Notes under the pieces: model-generated
What the model was told of the DNA's origin: nothing
What the model saw: only the letters and a program-made list of their open reading frames with translations
Databases searched by the model: none
From: Candidatus Saccharimonadota bacterium
GTDB taxonomy: Bacteria; Patescibacteriota; Saccharimonadia; Saccharimonadales; Saccharimonadaceae
NCBI GenBank assembly: GCA_003246575.1
Contig: QJZZ01000002.1
Span: 61,911-125,910, forward strand
DNA length: 64,000 bases
Direction: 5' to 3'
Shown here: positions 17,964 through 25,783 of the stretch, piece after piece
Numbering within the stretch: position 1 is the first letter of the stretch
How the letters are laid out: each line of letters opens with the position of its first letter
Position numbers and translations under genes: made by a program

Positions 17964-19001
17964 ATGAAAACGAACTACACATTTGGGCTTGATAACTTCG
18001 GTGACATCCCACTCGACGAGAGCGGCGAGGCGGTCACGCATGCTCAGGCAATTCGCCAGGTGGTCGATGAAGCCATCCTTGCAGACAAGCTTGGCGTCGA
18101 TATCATCGCCCTCGGCGAGCACCACCGCGAGGAATATTCGATTTCTAGTCCAGAAATGGTACTTGCGGCAATTGCATCACGCACAAAGCGCATCAAGCTA
18201 TCGTCTGGTGTTACGGTGCTGAGCTCTGACGACCCGGTGCGCGTATATGAACGATTCGCAACACTCGATGCCGTGTCGAATGGACGTGCGCAGATTATCT
18301 TGGGGCGAGGGTCATTCACTGAGTCATTCCCGCTATTCGGCTATTCGCTGCAAGATTATGATGTATTGTTCGAAGAAAAGATTGAACTCATGGCTGAACT
18401 TTTGAAGGAAAAGCCAGTGAGCTGGAGCGGTACGACGAGAACGGAATTGGCTGACGCTGATGTCTTCCCGAAGACCGAGTCTGGTCGTATTGAAACATGG
18501 GTCGGCGTTGGCGGCTCGCCGAATTCGGTGTTGCGCGCGGCGCGCTACGGTTTCCCGCTCATCCTTGCAATCATTGGCGGTGCGCCAGCTCGTTTTGCGC
18601 CATATGTTGATCTATACAAACAAGCGGCCAAAGAATACGGCACAACGGCGCACCCCGTTGGTATGCATTCACCAGGCTATATCGCGGACACAGATGAGGA
18701 GGCGATGGAACTCGCATGGCCAACCTTCAAGACGGCGTTCGACGCTATTGGCAAGACGCGTGGCTGGGCGCCATGGTCGTATGAACACTTCAAGCGTGAA
18801 GTTGCGATGGGGTCGCTATATGTCGGTTCGCCGAAAACAGTCGCTGAGCGGATTGCCCACGCTATGCGAGCTGTCGGAGCCGAACGCTTCGATCTTGTGT
18901 ATGGGTTTGGCCCCGTCAAGGCCAGCGATCGTATGAAGATGGTTGAACTCTATGGTAAGAAGGTTATACCGATGGTGCGTGAACTACTGGAGAAATCATA
19001 G
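17964..19001 (+). CDS. LLM-class flavin-dependent oxidoreductase
   Basis: 345 residues with the luciferase-like TIM-barrel signatures: GLDNFGDIP at the N-terminus, DIIALGEHHREEYSISSPEMV, RIKLSSGVTVLSSDDPVRVYERFATLD, and GRAQIILGRG. Such enzymes use FMN (or F420 in some lineages) for monooxygenation or reduction; the substrate is unknown. A weak AAAGATAG precedes the ATG. Its TAG overlaps the GTG of the next gene by one base, so the two form an operon. Confidence 0.85.
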   Translation: MKTNYTFGLDNFGDIPLDESGEAVTHAQAIRQVVDEAILADKLGVDIIALGEHHREEYSISSPEMVLAAIASRTKRIKLSSGVTVLSSDDPVRVYERFATLDAVSNGRAQIILGRGSFTESFPLFGYSLQDYDVLFEEKIELMAELLKEKPVSWSGTTRTELADADVFPKTESGRIETWVGVGGSPNSVLRAARYGFPLILAIIGGAPARFAPYVDLYKQAAKEYGTTAHPVGMHSPGYIADTDEEAMELAWPTFKTAFDAIGKTRGWAPWSYEHFKREVAMGSLYVGSPKTVAERIAHAMRAVGAERFDLVYGFGPVKASDRMKMVELYGKKVIPMVRELLEKS

Positions 19002-19624
19002 TGGCGAAACGCCTCGCGATACTTGGTGCAGGAAAGCTTGGCATCGTGCTTGCGCAGTTAGCATTGCGCGCTGGATATGATGTGGCGATTGCTGCATCGG
19101 GTGATCCGGCGAAAATTGATTTGACCGTACGGACGCTTGCCCCCGGCGCGACTGCAATGACTGCCACTGATGCCGCGCAGTGGAGCGACGTCATTGTATT
19201 GGCATTGCCGCTGAGTAAATACCGCACACTGCCAGTCACGGCGCTCGCTGGTAAATTCGTTATTGATGCGATGAATTATTGGTGGGAAGTTGATGGCGAA
19301 CGAGAAGACAGCATTCCTAGCGACCAGTCGTCGTCGGAAGCTGTGCAGATGCTTCTCGCGGAGAGTACGGTCATCAAGGCGCTGAGTCACATGGGCTATC
19401 ATGACTTGCTCGATGAGGCGCGTCCAAGCGGAGCGGAGGGCAGGAGGGCAATTGCGGTTGCTGCTGATGACGACAGCGCACGTGCGAGTGCTATGCAACT
19501 TGTGAATGACCTGGGATTTGATCCGCTCGATATCGGCTCACTCGCAAACGGTCGTCGACTCGAACCGGGCAATCCTGCGTTTGGCGCGGATTTACCGCTG
19601 AGCAAACTGAAGGAGATTATCTAG
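19001..19624 (+). CDS. NAD(P)-binding protein of the F420-dependent-reductase-like family
   Basis: 207 residues starting at GTG. The N-terminal Rossmann fold shows LAILGAGKLGIVLAQLALRAGYDV, followed by VIVLALPLSKY and a family-type KFVIDAMNYWWEVDG. The family includes NADPH:F420 oxidoreductases and related two-domain reductases. With the flavin-dependent oxidoreductase next to it, it may supply reducing power. Cofactor F420 use is not shown. Confidence 0.75.
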   Translation: MAKRLAILGAGKLGIVLAQLALRAGYDVAIAASGDPAKIDLTVRTLAPGATAMTATDAAQWSDVIVLALPLSKYRTLPVTALAGKFVIDAMNYWWEVDGEREDSIPSDQSSSEAVQMLLAESTVIKALSHMGYHDLLDEARPSGAEGRRAIAVAADDDSARASAMQLVNDLGFDPLDIGSLANGRRLEPGNPAFGADLPLSKLKEII

Positions 19625-19672
19625 AGTACCAATGAAATAACTATCGCCACGAAGCTTCAGGATCTGGCACAA

Positions 19673-19715
19673 ACCAAAGTTAAAACCCGAGACAAGCCCG
19701 GGTTTTAACTTTGGT
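19673..19715 (-). terminator. Long hairpin terminator fused to the CCA end of tRNA-Leu(UAG)
   Basis: On the minus strand a 17-base arm starting with the tRNA's own ACCA pairs perfectly with a 17-base arm ending in TTTGGT, over a nine-base loop (43 bases in total). It can also end the oxidoreductase operon on the plus strand. A near copy follows the other tRNA-Leu (22344-22386), with compensating changes. Confidence 0.8.
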
Positions 19716-19796
19716 ACGGATGAAAGGACTTGAACCTTCACGCCTTACGGCACTAGCTCCTAAGGCTAGCGTGTCTACCAATTCCACCACATCCGC
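19712..19796 (-). tRNA. tRNA-Leu (anticodon UAG)
   Basis: 85 bases with encoded CCA. Acceptor arm GCGGATG/CATCCGT (first pair G-U), D-arm with GGTAGAC, anticodon stem CTAGC/GCTAG with loop CTTAGGA (anticodon TAG), a long variable arm typical of a class II tRNA, and T-arm GGTTCAAGTCC. Confidence 0.95.
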
Positions 19797-19990
19797 GTAG
19801 TTTGAAATGTACATGTAGTTTATCGTCGTGTCGGACGTTTGCATGCGCACGCTGCGTGTCTACTATGACTTGCGTTTCACGCAGCCACCACATCTACGTG
19901 TGAATAGCAGGACGTATTATACAGATAGACGAGCCCTGATGCAATCTGCTATAATCATAAGCAACTATGAATGTGAGGGAGTCTTAATAG

Positions 19991-21583
19991 ATGAGTAAGG
20001 TAGCAGCCTATCTTCAGGGTCACATTGCGGGTGAAGTAACGTCACGCATTGATATCCGCAAAAAGTATGCGAGCTCGAGCTCGGTACTACACAAAACACC
20101 AGAGTTAGTGATCGCACCGCGTACGACCAATGATGTTCGCAAGATCGCACGATTTGCGTGGCAGCTTGCCGAAAAAGGCCACAAGCTCGGCATCACTCCG
20201 CGCGGCGCTGGTACCGACCCAACTGGCGGCTCTGTGACAGACGGCATTTTGCTCAATACTCGACCATATCTGACGAAGGTCTACGAGTACGACCAAAAGC
20301 AGCAGCTGCTTCGTGTGCAGCCGGGTGTGACGGTTGAATCGATTAACGCAGCACTTGGCCTCCATCAGTCGCGCCTGGCCATTACTGCCGTTCCGCCTCA
20401 TGCAACGGTTGGTGGATCGATCGGATTTGGCGAAGCGAGCACGCTTGGTCGCAAGTCATGGATCGACCGCCTCGAAGTTGTTCTCGACAATGGCGACGTC
20501 ATCCAGACAGGTGTTATCTCGAAGCGCGAATTCAACAAACGCCGTGGCATGCAGGGTCGTGAAGGCGATATCTACCGCGGAGTTGATACGGTGCTCGAAA
20601 ATCACGCTGACCTCATCGCTCGATTGCAAGATGCGGAGAGCGCTGACCGTAGTGGCTATCCTGGTATTTGCAACGTCGAGGGCAAGAACGGCGACATCGA
20701 TCTGACGCCACTCTTTCTCGGTAGCCAAGGAACACTCGGTATTATCACCGAGATGATTGTTCGTGCCGAGTATGCCCCCGAAGAACATGCCGCTGCTGCG
20801 ATTATGTTCAAGACCGGTGAAGATGCACGTGACGCTATCGATGAGATAGACCAGCTCAGGCCAACGACTATGGAGTACATCGATGGTCGGTTTGTCGCTG
20901 AAGCGATCAAGCAGGGCAATTCGTACAAGTGGCTTGAGAAACTTGAAGAAGATGTTATCCAGGATTCAACTCTTGTCGTCGTGACGTTTGATGTGTTCAA
21001 GGGCAAGAAACGTGCGCAGCTCATCAATAAGTTATCGAAGATGTTAGACAGTATGGACTGCATCTATACGACCAACAATGAGGAAGATATCGATGCGCTT
21101 TCGAACGTGCTCGAGTACTCAGTGATTCCGACAAGTCACGCCGATGGCGGTGCGCCTGTTATCATGCCTGGCTTCTATGTTCCGGTCGAGCGTTTCGAAG
21201 AGTTCATGCGTGAGCTGACACGCCTCGAAAATCAACTCAATGTCGACCTGCCACTTCATGGTCAAATGGTGGCCGAGCTCTACACGGTTATGCCAACCTT
21301 CGATCTGACGAAAACTGCCGACAAGCAGCGCCTCTTCAAGGTGCTTGATGCACTGGCTGCGCTCGTTGCATCACTCGGTGGCGTCGTGATCGCTCGTGGT
21401 AGCGAAGGCCGCCTGTTGTCTCGTTTCGTTCGTAGCGAATGGAGTGACGAGTACGAGAAGATGATGGATGATATCCGCGAGGTTTTCGACCCACACGGCA
21501 TTCTCAACCCCGGCGTCAAACAAAAGGTCGAACTCAAAGATCTCGTCGGCGAACTCCGCGGCGACAATATAATATACCCGTAG
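19991..21583 (+). CDS. FAD-linked oxidase (GlcD/D-lactate dehydrogenase type)
   Basis: 530 residues. The PCMH-type FAD-binding domain is clear: PELVIAPRTTNDVRKI, the pyrophosphate loop PRGAGTDPTGGSVTDGILLNT, QPGVTVESINAAL, and ATVGGSIGFGEAS. The C-terminal cap/oxidase domain ends in VFDPHGILNPGVK. The family oxidises 2-hydroxy acids such as D-lactate or glycolate. No Fe-S partner gene is nearby, so the electron acceptor is unknown. TATAAT (19950-19955) is followed by a mini-ORF MNVRES (19967-19987) that spans the Shine-Dalgarno GAGGGAG of this gene. Confidence 0.88.
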   Translation: MSKVAAYLQGHIAGEVTSRIDIRKKYASSSSVLHKTPELVIAPRTTNDVRKIARFAWQLAEKGHKLGITPRGAGTDPTGGSVTDGILLNTRPYLTKVYEYDQKQQLLRVQPGVTVESINAALGLHQSRLAITAVPPHATVGGSIGFGEASTLGRKSWIDRLEVVLDNGDVIQTGVISKREFNKRRGMQGREGDIYRGVDTVLENHADLIARLQDAESADRSGYPGICNVEGKNGDIDLTPLFLGSQGTLGIITEMIVRAEYAPEEHAAAAIMFKTGEDARDAIDEIDQLRPTTMEYIDGRFVAEAIKQGNSYKWLEKLEEDVIQDSTLVVVTFDVFKGKKRAQLINKLSKMLDSMDCIYTTNNEEDIDALSNVLEYSVIPTSHADGGAPVIMPGFYVPVERFEEFMRELTRLENQLNVDLPLHGQMVAELYTVMPTFDLTKTADKQRLFKVLDALAALVASLGGVVIARGSEGRLLSRFVRSEWSDEYEKMMDDIREVFDPHGILNPGVKQKVELKDLVGELRGDNIIYP

Positions 21584-21601
21584 CAGTGCGTATCGAGCGC
21601 A

Positions 21602-22180
21602 CTATGATACGGCTATATTGAGGTAGCAAAATATTCCAGATGTATCCTGATACGATACTTCTGCATCATTAATGCCACAGGAAGCTGTATCTTGGAGTAC
21701 CCAGCCGATACTGTACGTATTACCTGCGTTTGGATCGTCTGGTGTAGGCAATACTAGAAAGGCGCCTACGACAGGGCTGCCCTCTAGATACACGGCATTT
21801 GTGCTTGGCTGTGGAATTGTGGCAAGTGAGCGCAACTGTGTGTTAACCGAATTGGACACATAGGCGGCTCCTACGCCTCCAGCTATCGTGCCAGTGATGC
21901 TTGCGCATGTGTCGTTAACATATTCGCCGAGGCACGGGAATCTGTCTGCAGTCGAGGACGATGCTGCAACTAGGTAGCTGCCAGTTTCTGTACGCAACAA
22001 TTCCATCGCAATTCTTGCCTGCGAGACTGCGGCTATCGTTTTCGTATTTTCTGCCTTCGCCTTGAATGACCCGTACGATATAAAAGATATGCTAGCGAGT
22101 ACCGCGATCACTACAATCACAATCAGCAGCTCTACAATAGTGAATCCGCGCCCAGGTACTTCGTCAGGTTGCTTAGCCAT
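21602..22180 (-). CDS. Type IV pilin / pseudopilin
   Basis: 192 residues. A short basic leader ends in GRG followed by FTIVELLIVIVVIAVLASISF, the class III prepilin signal: cleavage after Gly, Phe+1 and Glu+5. The rest is a secreted globular domain with cysteines (FPCLGEYVNDTCAS; a pair near the C-terminus) that could form disulfides. Type IV pili serve attachment and twitching in Saccharibacteria. No assembly genes are adjacent. A TATCAT box ends 8 bases before the ATG and there is no Shine-Dalgarno, so the mRNA may be leaderless. Convergent with the FAD oxidase. Confidence 0.88.
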   Translation of the reverse strand: MAKQPDEVPGRGFTIVELLIVIVVIAVLASISFISYGSFKAKAENTKTIAAVSQARIAMELLRTETGSYLVAASSSTADRFPCLGEYVNDTCASITGTIAGGVGAAYVSNSVNTQLRSLATIPQPSTNAVYLEGSPVVGAFLVLPTPDDPNAGNTYSIGWVLQDTASCGINDAEVSYQDTSGIFCYLNIAVS

Positions 22181-22243
22181 ATATGGCTATGATAGCATAG
22201 CTGTGATGGTAAATATATTGTAGATATTCTAGCGCGTACAGAG

Positions 22244-22249
22244 TATACT
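22244..22249 (+). promoter_or_regulatory. -10 box of tRNA-Leu(CAG)
   Basis: TATACT, 11 bases before the tRNA 5' end. Confidence 0.45.
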
Positions 22250-22260
22250 CAAGAATACAT

Positions 22261-22347
22261 GCGGATATGGCGGAATTGGTAGACGCGCTAGCTTCAGGTG
22301 CTAGTGTTCGCAAGAACGTGGAGGTTCAAGTCCTCTTATCCGCACCA
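22261..22347 (+). tRNA. tRNA-Leu (anticodon CAG)
   Basis: 87 bases with encoded CCA. Acceptor arm GCGGATA/TATCCGC, anticodon stem CTAGC/GCTAG with loop TTCAGGT (anticodon CAG), a long variable arm (GTTCGCAAGAAC region) and T-arm GGTTCAAGTCC. Its terminator starts inside its own CCA end. Confidence 0.95.
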
Positions 22348-22386
22348 ACATTAAGACCCGGGATTATCTCGGGTTTTAATGTTGGT
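22344..22386 (+). terminator. Long hairpin terminator fused to the CCA end of tRNA-Leu(CAG)
   Basis: 43 bases: the arm ACCAACATTAAGACCCG pairs with CGGGTTTTAATGTTGGT around a nine-base loop. It differs from the copy after tRNA-Leu(UAG) at seven positions. Two base pairs change on both sides (A-T to C-G and G-C to A-T), one A-T becomes G-T, and two changes are in the loop. Confidence 0.85.
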
Positions 22387-22566
22387 TTGTGCCTTGAGTA
22401 CCAGGCTCTAGCGATAGTCTTTTTGTTCGGCTGACTGTATGACTGGAATATTTATGACGATAAATCTTGCTACTTGATAAAAATCTTATGCTTGCGCACG
22501 GGTGCAGCACCTGTATAACTAGGATGGTCACTTTAAAAATATACATACAATGATGGGTGGTGCATT

Positions 22567-23166
22567 GTGGTAACGATGGTTGACGAGTCCCTGTTCGAGG
22601 ATGTCGTGTGTCAGGTTGGGCGCGGTAAGGCTTTCCTGCGCATGACGTGGCAGGAAGATCGTGTGCTTGTGAGATGTACGGAACTGGGGCGAAAGTCCCT
22701 TGGTAAGTATTGGCCGGTGTGGCTGCGTGAGCTCCTGCTCAACAAGGCCGACCCGAAGTTCACACTCGGCGTGGAGGTCCATCGCTCGAGCGTAGCGATC
22801 TCTGGATCTGCTAGCGCCGACGCGCTGTGGTGGTTGGTGTATGGGCTTGCCGCCCAGATCCGTCCGTTCGTGGCCATGCCGATCGCTGTATGGCACGAGA
22901 ACTCCAGGCGGCCCGAGATCGAGTGGTACATCAAGCGCGATCCCGGGAAGGTTCGCGAGCTCGCCAAGGAGATTGATCTGCCTCGGGGGGTTCGGCTCGA
23001 GTACATCGAGTCCGCGAACCACCATGGGCTGCCTATGTGGCGCGGTCCTCGGCAATATCAAGACAATGGGTGTCTGCGCCTCGTGTTCCGCCGTAAGCCG
23101 GGCGTGTCGCGCGCTACGCTCATCGCACTCGTGGAGTACCGCTTCGCAACAGCCATGGGTAAGTGA
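22567..23166 (+). CDS. Orphan protein of unknown function
   Basis: 199 residues from GTG 22567 (or 196 from ATG 22576). It is not recognised. Trp- and Arg-rich, no membrane segment or signal peptide; features include WPVWLRELLLNKADPKFTLGVEV and a basic C-terminal half. The region looks richer in G+C and in CGC/CTC/GTG codons than the flanking core genes. A TACAAT box (22546-22551) precedes it and a 15-pair terminator follows. An overlapping minus-strand reading frame (22528-23169) is judged a shadow because promoter and terminator both fit the plus strand. It resembles the other single-gene cassettes at 29329, 30556, 52376 and 63270 in this layout. Confidence 0.6.
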   Translation: MVTMVDESLFEDVVCQVGRGKAFLRMTWQEDRVLVRCTELGRKSLGKYWPVWLRELLLNKADPKFTLGVEVHRSSVAISGSASADALWWLVYGLAAQIRPFVAMPIAVWHENSRRPEIEWYIKRDPGKVRELAKEIDLPRGVRLEYIESANHHGLPMWRGPRQYQDNGCLRLVFRRKPGVSRATLIALVEYRFATAMGK

Positions 23167-23187
23167 CATCGTCCCGCGCCTGTAGGC

Positions 23188-23252
23188 ATGAAAAGACCCG
23201 GCAGATAGTACTGCCCGCGAGTCATTCGTCCTGCAGGCCGGGCTCTTTTCAT
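23188..23252 (+). terminator. Long terminator hairpin of the orphan gene
   Basis: ATGAAAAGA plus CCCGGC (23188-23202) pairs with GCCGGG plus TCTTTTCAT (23237-23252) with one bulged C, around a 34-base loop. Confidence 0.7.
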
Positions 23253-23358
23253 ATGGTGAATCTTATTCGTATTATTCTGACTGAGCTTGGTAATGTACTT
23301 ATGTTTGTAAATACCTCAGTTCTCCTCGATAATGAACATAATCTAATTGGAGCAACGT

Positions 23359-24378
23359 ATGAGTGAGATAGGCGCAAGGGTGATTGACAAAGAATTCGAT
23401 CCATCTGACGCTGGCAAGCGAGTTGGGTGGATCTCTGTACAAGACAGCAATCCTGTAGATCGACCGGACAATATACTGATCGATACGATGACGGCAACCG
23501 TCGGTGCTAAGGGTGCAATATTGCAGCACTGGGATCGTGATGGCGAGTCGCTGTATACATTAGGCGACGAGTATGGTTTTGAGAATGTTACGGGTGTTCG
23601 TCTGTTCATTGACTCGAGCAGCCACGCGCTTAATGGGCTGGAGCGGTATGTATCCGCTCGACGCGAGCATAACGCAGGGTATGTACGCGACGGCGGTGGC
23701 GTCAAACCTGTTAGTGCTGACGTCAAGCAGTGGGCGACTGGAAAGCCGGCGTTGACAGAAGCTATCCGTAGCGCATTGAGTGAAAATGGCCTCGATGATG
23801 TATATCCATATGTCTACTACAACCTCAACATACAGGGCAGGCAGCTGCTGCCGACCGATAGAGCAGGCGATTTTGCACCAGCTCCGAATGAAGTGATCGT
23901 CCCCGACAGAACTATGACAGAAATTACCAAGGAGCAGGCTGGTATCGCAAAAGAACTACTAAGCAGCATGCACGCCATTGCAGGCGAAGATGAACAAATG
24001 TCACGGCGCTTGACCATATTTTCAGACATTCCTTTCTTGGAGATTCCAGATGCATTTATCGCGTCGAGGGATCGTGTTGCAGTGCTTGAACAAAAAATGC
24101 GCACCATTCTTTCTGAACGTACTTCGTATTTGACGGACGCCCTGTATATCCCCGCTGGGGTGGGCCCTGGTGGCCGTGACTGGCCGTATATGAATCCGAA
24201 CGCTAAAGATGCTCAGGAAGCGTATGGAATAGAACTCCAAGATTTACGCGAAGGATCTGTGCGGCGTGCGGAGTATGAACTGAGACGCGAAATCAAGGAA
24301 GCTGAGTGGCGTGCATCATTTGTGGGGCGTAGTGCTATGTTCCTGAGCCTACTGTACCAGCTCGAGCAGACCGCGTAG
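23359..24378 (+). CDS. Unknown cytoplasmic protein
   Basis: 339 residues from the ATG that follows GGAG by 6 bases; a TTG at 23347 is less likely. Not recognised. The N-terminal half is mixed alpha/beta (VGWISVQDSNPVDRPDNILI; YPYVYYNLNIQGRQLLP) and the C-terminal third is helical and charged (AEYELRREIKEAEWRASF). No signal peptide, membrane segment or known catalytic motif. It stands between the orphan at 22567 and the methyltransferase, with a 9-base-pair hairpin over its stop codon. Confidence 0.65.
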   Translation: MSEIGARVIDKEFDPSDAGKRVGWISVQDSNPVDRPDNILIDTMTATVGAKGAILQHWDRDGESLYTLGDEYGFENVTGVRLFIDSSSHALNGLERYVSARREHNAGYVRDGGGVKPVSADVKQWATGKPALTEAIRSALSENGLDDVYPYVYYNLNIQGRQLLPTDRAGDFAPAPNEVIVPDRTMTEITKEQAGIAKELLSSMHAIAGEDEQMSRRLTIFSDIPFLEIPDAFIASRDRVAVLEQKMRTILSERTSYLTDALYIPAGVGPGGRDWPYMNPNAKDAQEAYGIELQDLREGSVRRAEYELRREIKEAEWRASFVGRSAMFLSLLYQLEQTA

Positions 24379-24404
24379 CATCCCTGTCTCGCTCAGGATG
24401 CTAC
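24375..24404. repeat. Inverted repeat over a stop codon and the next -10 box
   Basis: GTAGCATCC (24375-24383) and GGATGCTAC (24396-24404). The first arm contains the TAG of the preceding gene and the second runs into TACTAT (24402-24407), the probable -10 of the methyltransferase gene. No T-run follows, so it may be an operator or a 3'-end stabiliser rather than a terminator. Confidence 0.4.
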
Positions 24405-24407
24405 TAT

Positions 24408-24929
24408 ATGAACATGCAAGACACACGCAACGTCATGGATGAATTCAAAGGATTGCCGCACGAACAGATTGTGGCGGAGCTTGATACGCGTGGCGTCGAA
24501 CTCGAGATCGCTATCGAAAACCTCGAGCGTGACTTCAATATGGGTACGATTGTGCGTAGCGCCAACGCCTTCGGTGTGCGGCGAATCCACGTAATTGGTC
24601 GCAGGCAATGGAACAAACGGGGCGCCATGATGACAGATAAGTATCTCGAAGTTGTCTACTATTCTTCTCTCGACGAATTTCGTCAGGCGACCAGTGATAG
24701 GGTGATGGTTGCGGTCGACAATGTCTCGCGCTCTGTAGATATCCGCACTGTCGAGAAAGTTCAGCGCGCAGTGTTGGTGTTCGGTGCCGAGGGTCCTGGT
24801 CTGTCTGCGGAGTGCATCGCGATAGCCGACATCGTAGTCGCAATTCCCCAGCGGGGAAGTACGCGCAGCCTCAACGTCGGTGTCGCCGCTGGCATCACTA
24901 TGTGGGAATGGCTGCGCGAGCTCAATTGA
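24408..24929 (+). CDS. SpoU/TrmH-family RNA 2'-O-methyltransferase
   Basis: 173 residues. The three SPOUT motifs are present: motif 1 NMGTIVRSANAFGV, motif 2 VFGAEGPGLS, motif 3 IPQRGSTRSLNVGVAAGI. The enzyme transfers a methyl group to ribose in tRNA or rRNA through a knotted SAM site. It has only a short N-terminal extension, so it is close to the catalytic core. There is no Shine-Dalgarno. TACTAT (24402-24407) abuts ATG 24408 and lies exactly 6 bases before a second in-frame ATG at 24414, so a leaderless start at 24414 is the likely alternative. Confidence 0.9.
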   Translation: MNMQDTRNVMDEFKGLPHEQIVAELDTRGVELEIAIENLERDFNMGTIVRSANAFGVRRIHVIGRRQWNKRGAMMTDKYLEVVYYSSLDEFRQATSDRVMVAVDNVSRSVDIRTVEKVQRAVLVFGAEGPGLSAECIAIADIVVAIPQRGSTRSLNVGVAAGITMWEWLRELN

Positions 24930-24954
24930 CATAACCAGTACGAAGGTGTATAAT
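24926..24954 (+). promoter_or_regulatory. Consensus promoter of the His-attenuated operon
   Basis: TTGACA (24926-24931), 17 bases, TATAAT (24949-24954): a perfect sigma-70 type promoter that overlaps the end of the methyltransferase gene. The predicted start coincides with the ATG at 24961. Confidence 0.85.
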
Positions 24955-24960
24955 AAGAAT

Positions 24961-25014
24961 ATGACTAACTACCAGATGCATCATATCCATCTGTCGCCGA
25001 GCCGAATCGGATAG
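24961..25014 (+). CDS. Leaderless His-rich leader peptide (17 residues)
   Basis: MTNYQMHHIHLSPSRIG, stop TAG at 25012-25014. The ATG lies 6 bases after the TATAAT, so the peptide should be read from the very 5' end of the mRNA. Codons 7, 8 and 10 are CAT (His), three of four consecutive codons. The stop codon and the last five codons overlap the antiterminator arm (24996-25010). The layout matches amino-acid leader peptides such as hisL, and the last gene of the unit is hisS. Confidence 0.7.
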   Translation: MTNYQMHHIHLSPSRIG

Positions 25015-25063
25015 TTTTCTTTTGTTCTAGACCATGATAAACGCCGATTCGCTCGGCGTTTTT
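24973..25063 (+). promoter_or_regulatory. Ribosome-mediated attenuator (antiterminator/terminator switch)
   Basis: Terminator: AACGCCGA (25040-25047), loop TTCGC, TCGGCGTT (25053-25060) and three more T. Antiterminator: GCCGAGC-C-GAATCGG (24996-25010) can pair with CCGATTCGCTCGGC (25044-25057), 14 pairs with one bulged C, which destroys the terminator. A smaller hairpin CAGATG/CATCTG (24973-24978 with 24988-24993) encloses the His codons. A ribosome finishing the peptide covers 24996-25010 and allows termination. A ribosome held at the His codons would leave that arm free and allow read-through. Confidence 0.7.
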
Positions 25064-25101
25064 GTGTAATGTTGAAATTTACTAATCAAGGAATAGAACC
25101 A

Positions 25102-25419
25102 ATGAATGAATTACTGACAAAAGAATCAATTGACATTTTCGACGCGTTGTTGCCATCGATGACAGAGGTGTATGTCCGAGAGTTTGCCAAAGCACCGTGG
25201 AATGAGGTGTCGCGCTGTCCTGACGATGTGTGCGGTGTTGACTTTACGCCCCGGCCTGTTGGCGACACGTGTGATGGATGTGCATCTATACTTGTTGATG
25301 CGTATGATAAAACGCTTCTCTCTGAGCGATGGCGTGAATTGTTGCTCGCGGGTGGTTTGGCTGAAGTTGAATATGCCAAGGACTGTCTTCATCCGAGTTA
25401 CGCTTGCGCGACGGAGTGA
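25102..25419 (+). CDS. Zinc-ribbon-like N-terminal half of a frameshifted gene
   Basis: 105 residues from ATG 25102, which follows AAGGA by about 10 bases. Cys39-x4-Cys44-x12-Cys57-x2-Cys60 looks like a zinc ribbon. The reading stops at a TGA (25417-25419), but the +1 frame stays open to 25783 and continues with a coherent protein sequence, so this is probably the front of one gene broken by a frameshift near 25380-25415. Function not recognised. First gene after the attenuator. Confidence 0.5.
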   Translation: MNELLTKESIDIFDALLPSMTEVYVREFAKAPWNEVSRCPDDVCGVDFTPRPVGDTCDGCASILVDAYDKTLLSERWRELLLAGGLAEVEYAKDCLHPSYACATE

Positions 25420-25783
25420 CCGCGTCGACTTGGCGCAGACGAAGTATCCGTCCCCGCAGATGGCGGAATGGATTGAATCTGAGCTTCCGCCGGAGTTTGT
25501 CTGGATCGAGGAGACCTTCGCAAACCGTGACGTGCGACCGAGTGGAAATTTGCGAGCGCGCGGTGAAACAATCACCCGAATTGCGAACTATTTTGACGGA
25601 GCTCCTATCGCCACTCGGACGCTTCAGCCTGCCGTCGTCTATGCAACGCTTCGTGATAGCGGAGCAGGTACCGATCTATACATTGGCACCGACGGCGTAG
25701 GCGCGGATATGAGCGACCTCGCGAGGTTGGTTGCTACTGTACTAGACAAGCGAACGCTATTAGTGATTGGTGATGAACGATGA
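25373..25783 (+). CDS. C-terminal half of the frameshifted gene
   Basis: Open in the +1 frame relative to the preceding half. A start at ATG 25373 would give 136 residues, but no good ribosome site is seen. Notable stretches: VTLARRSDRVDLAQTKYPSP, ELPPEFVWIEETFANRDVRP and SGNLRARGETITRIANYFDG. The frame has no stop from 25172, so joining to the N-terminal half needs one extra or missing base, a programmed shift, or a sequencing error. It overlaps the next gene by four bases (ATGA), as expected for an intact operon member. Function not recognised. Confidence 0.5.
   Translation: MPRTVFIRVTLARRSDRVDLAQTKYPSPQMAEWIESELPPEFVWIEETFANRDVRPSGNLRARGETITRIANYFDGAPIATRTLQPAVVYATLRDSGAGTDLYIGTDGVGADMSDLARLVATVLDKRTLLVIGDER

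Noticed and set aside
22528..23169. 213-codon minus-strand frame opposite the orphan at 22567
   Set aside because: Promoter, start and terminator fit the plus strand; the minus product is Pro/His/Arg-rich and unlike a folded protein.
24961..25063. T-box riboswitch before the hisS operon
   Set aside because: The conserved T-box sequence and specifier loop layout are not present; the pairing pattern and His codons fit ribosome-mediated attenuation.
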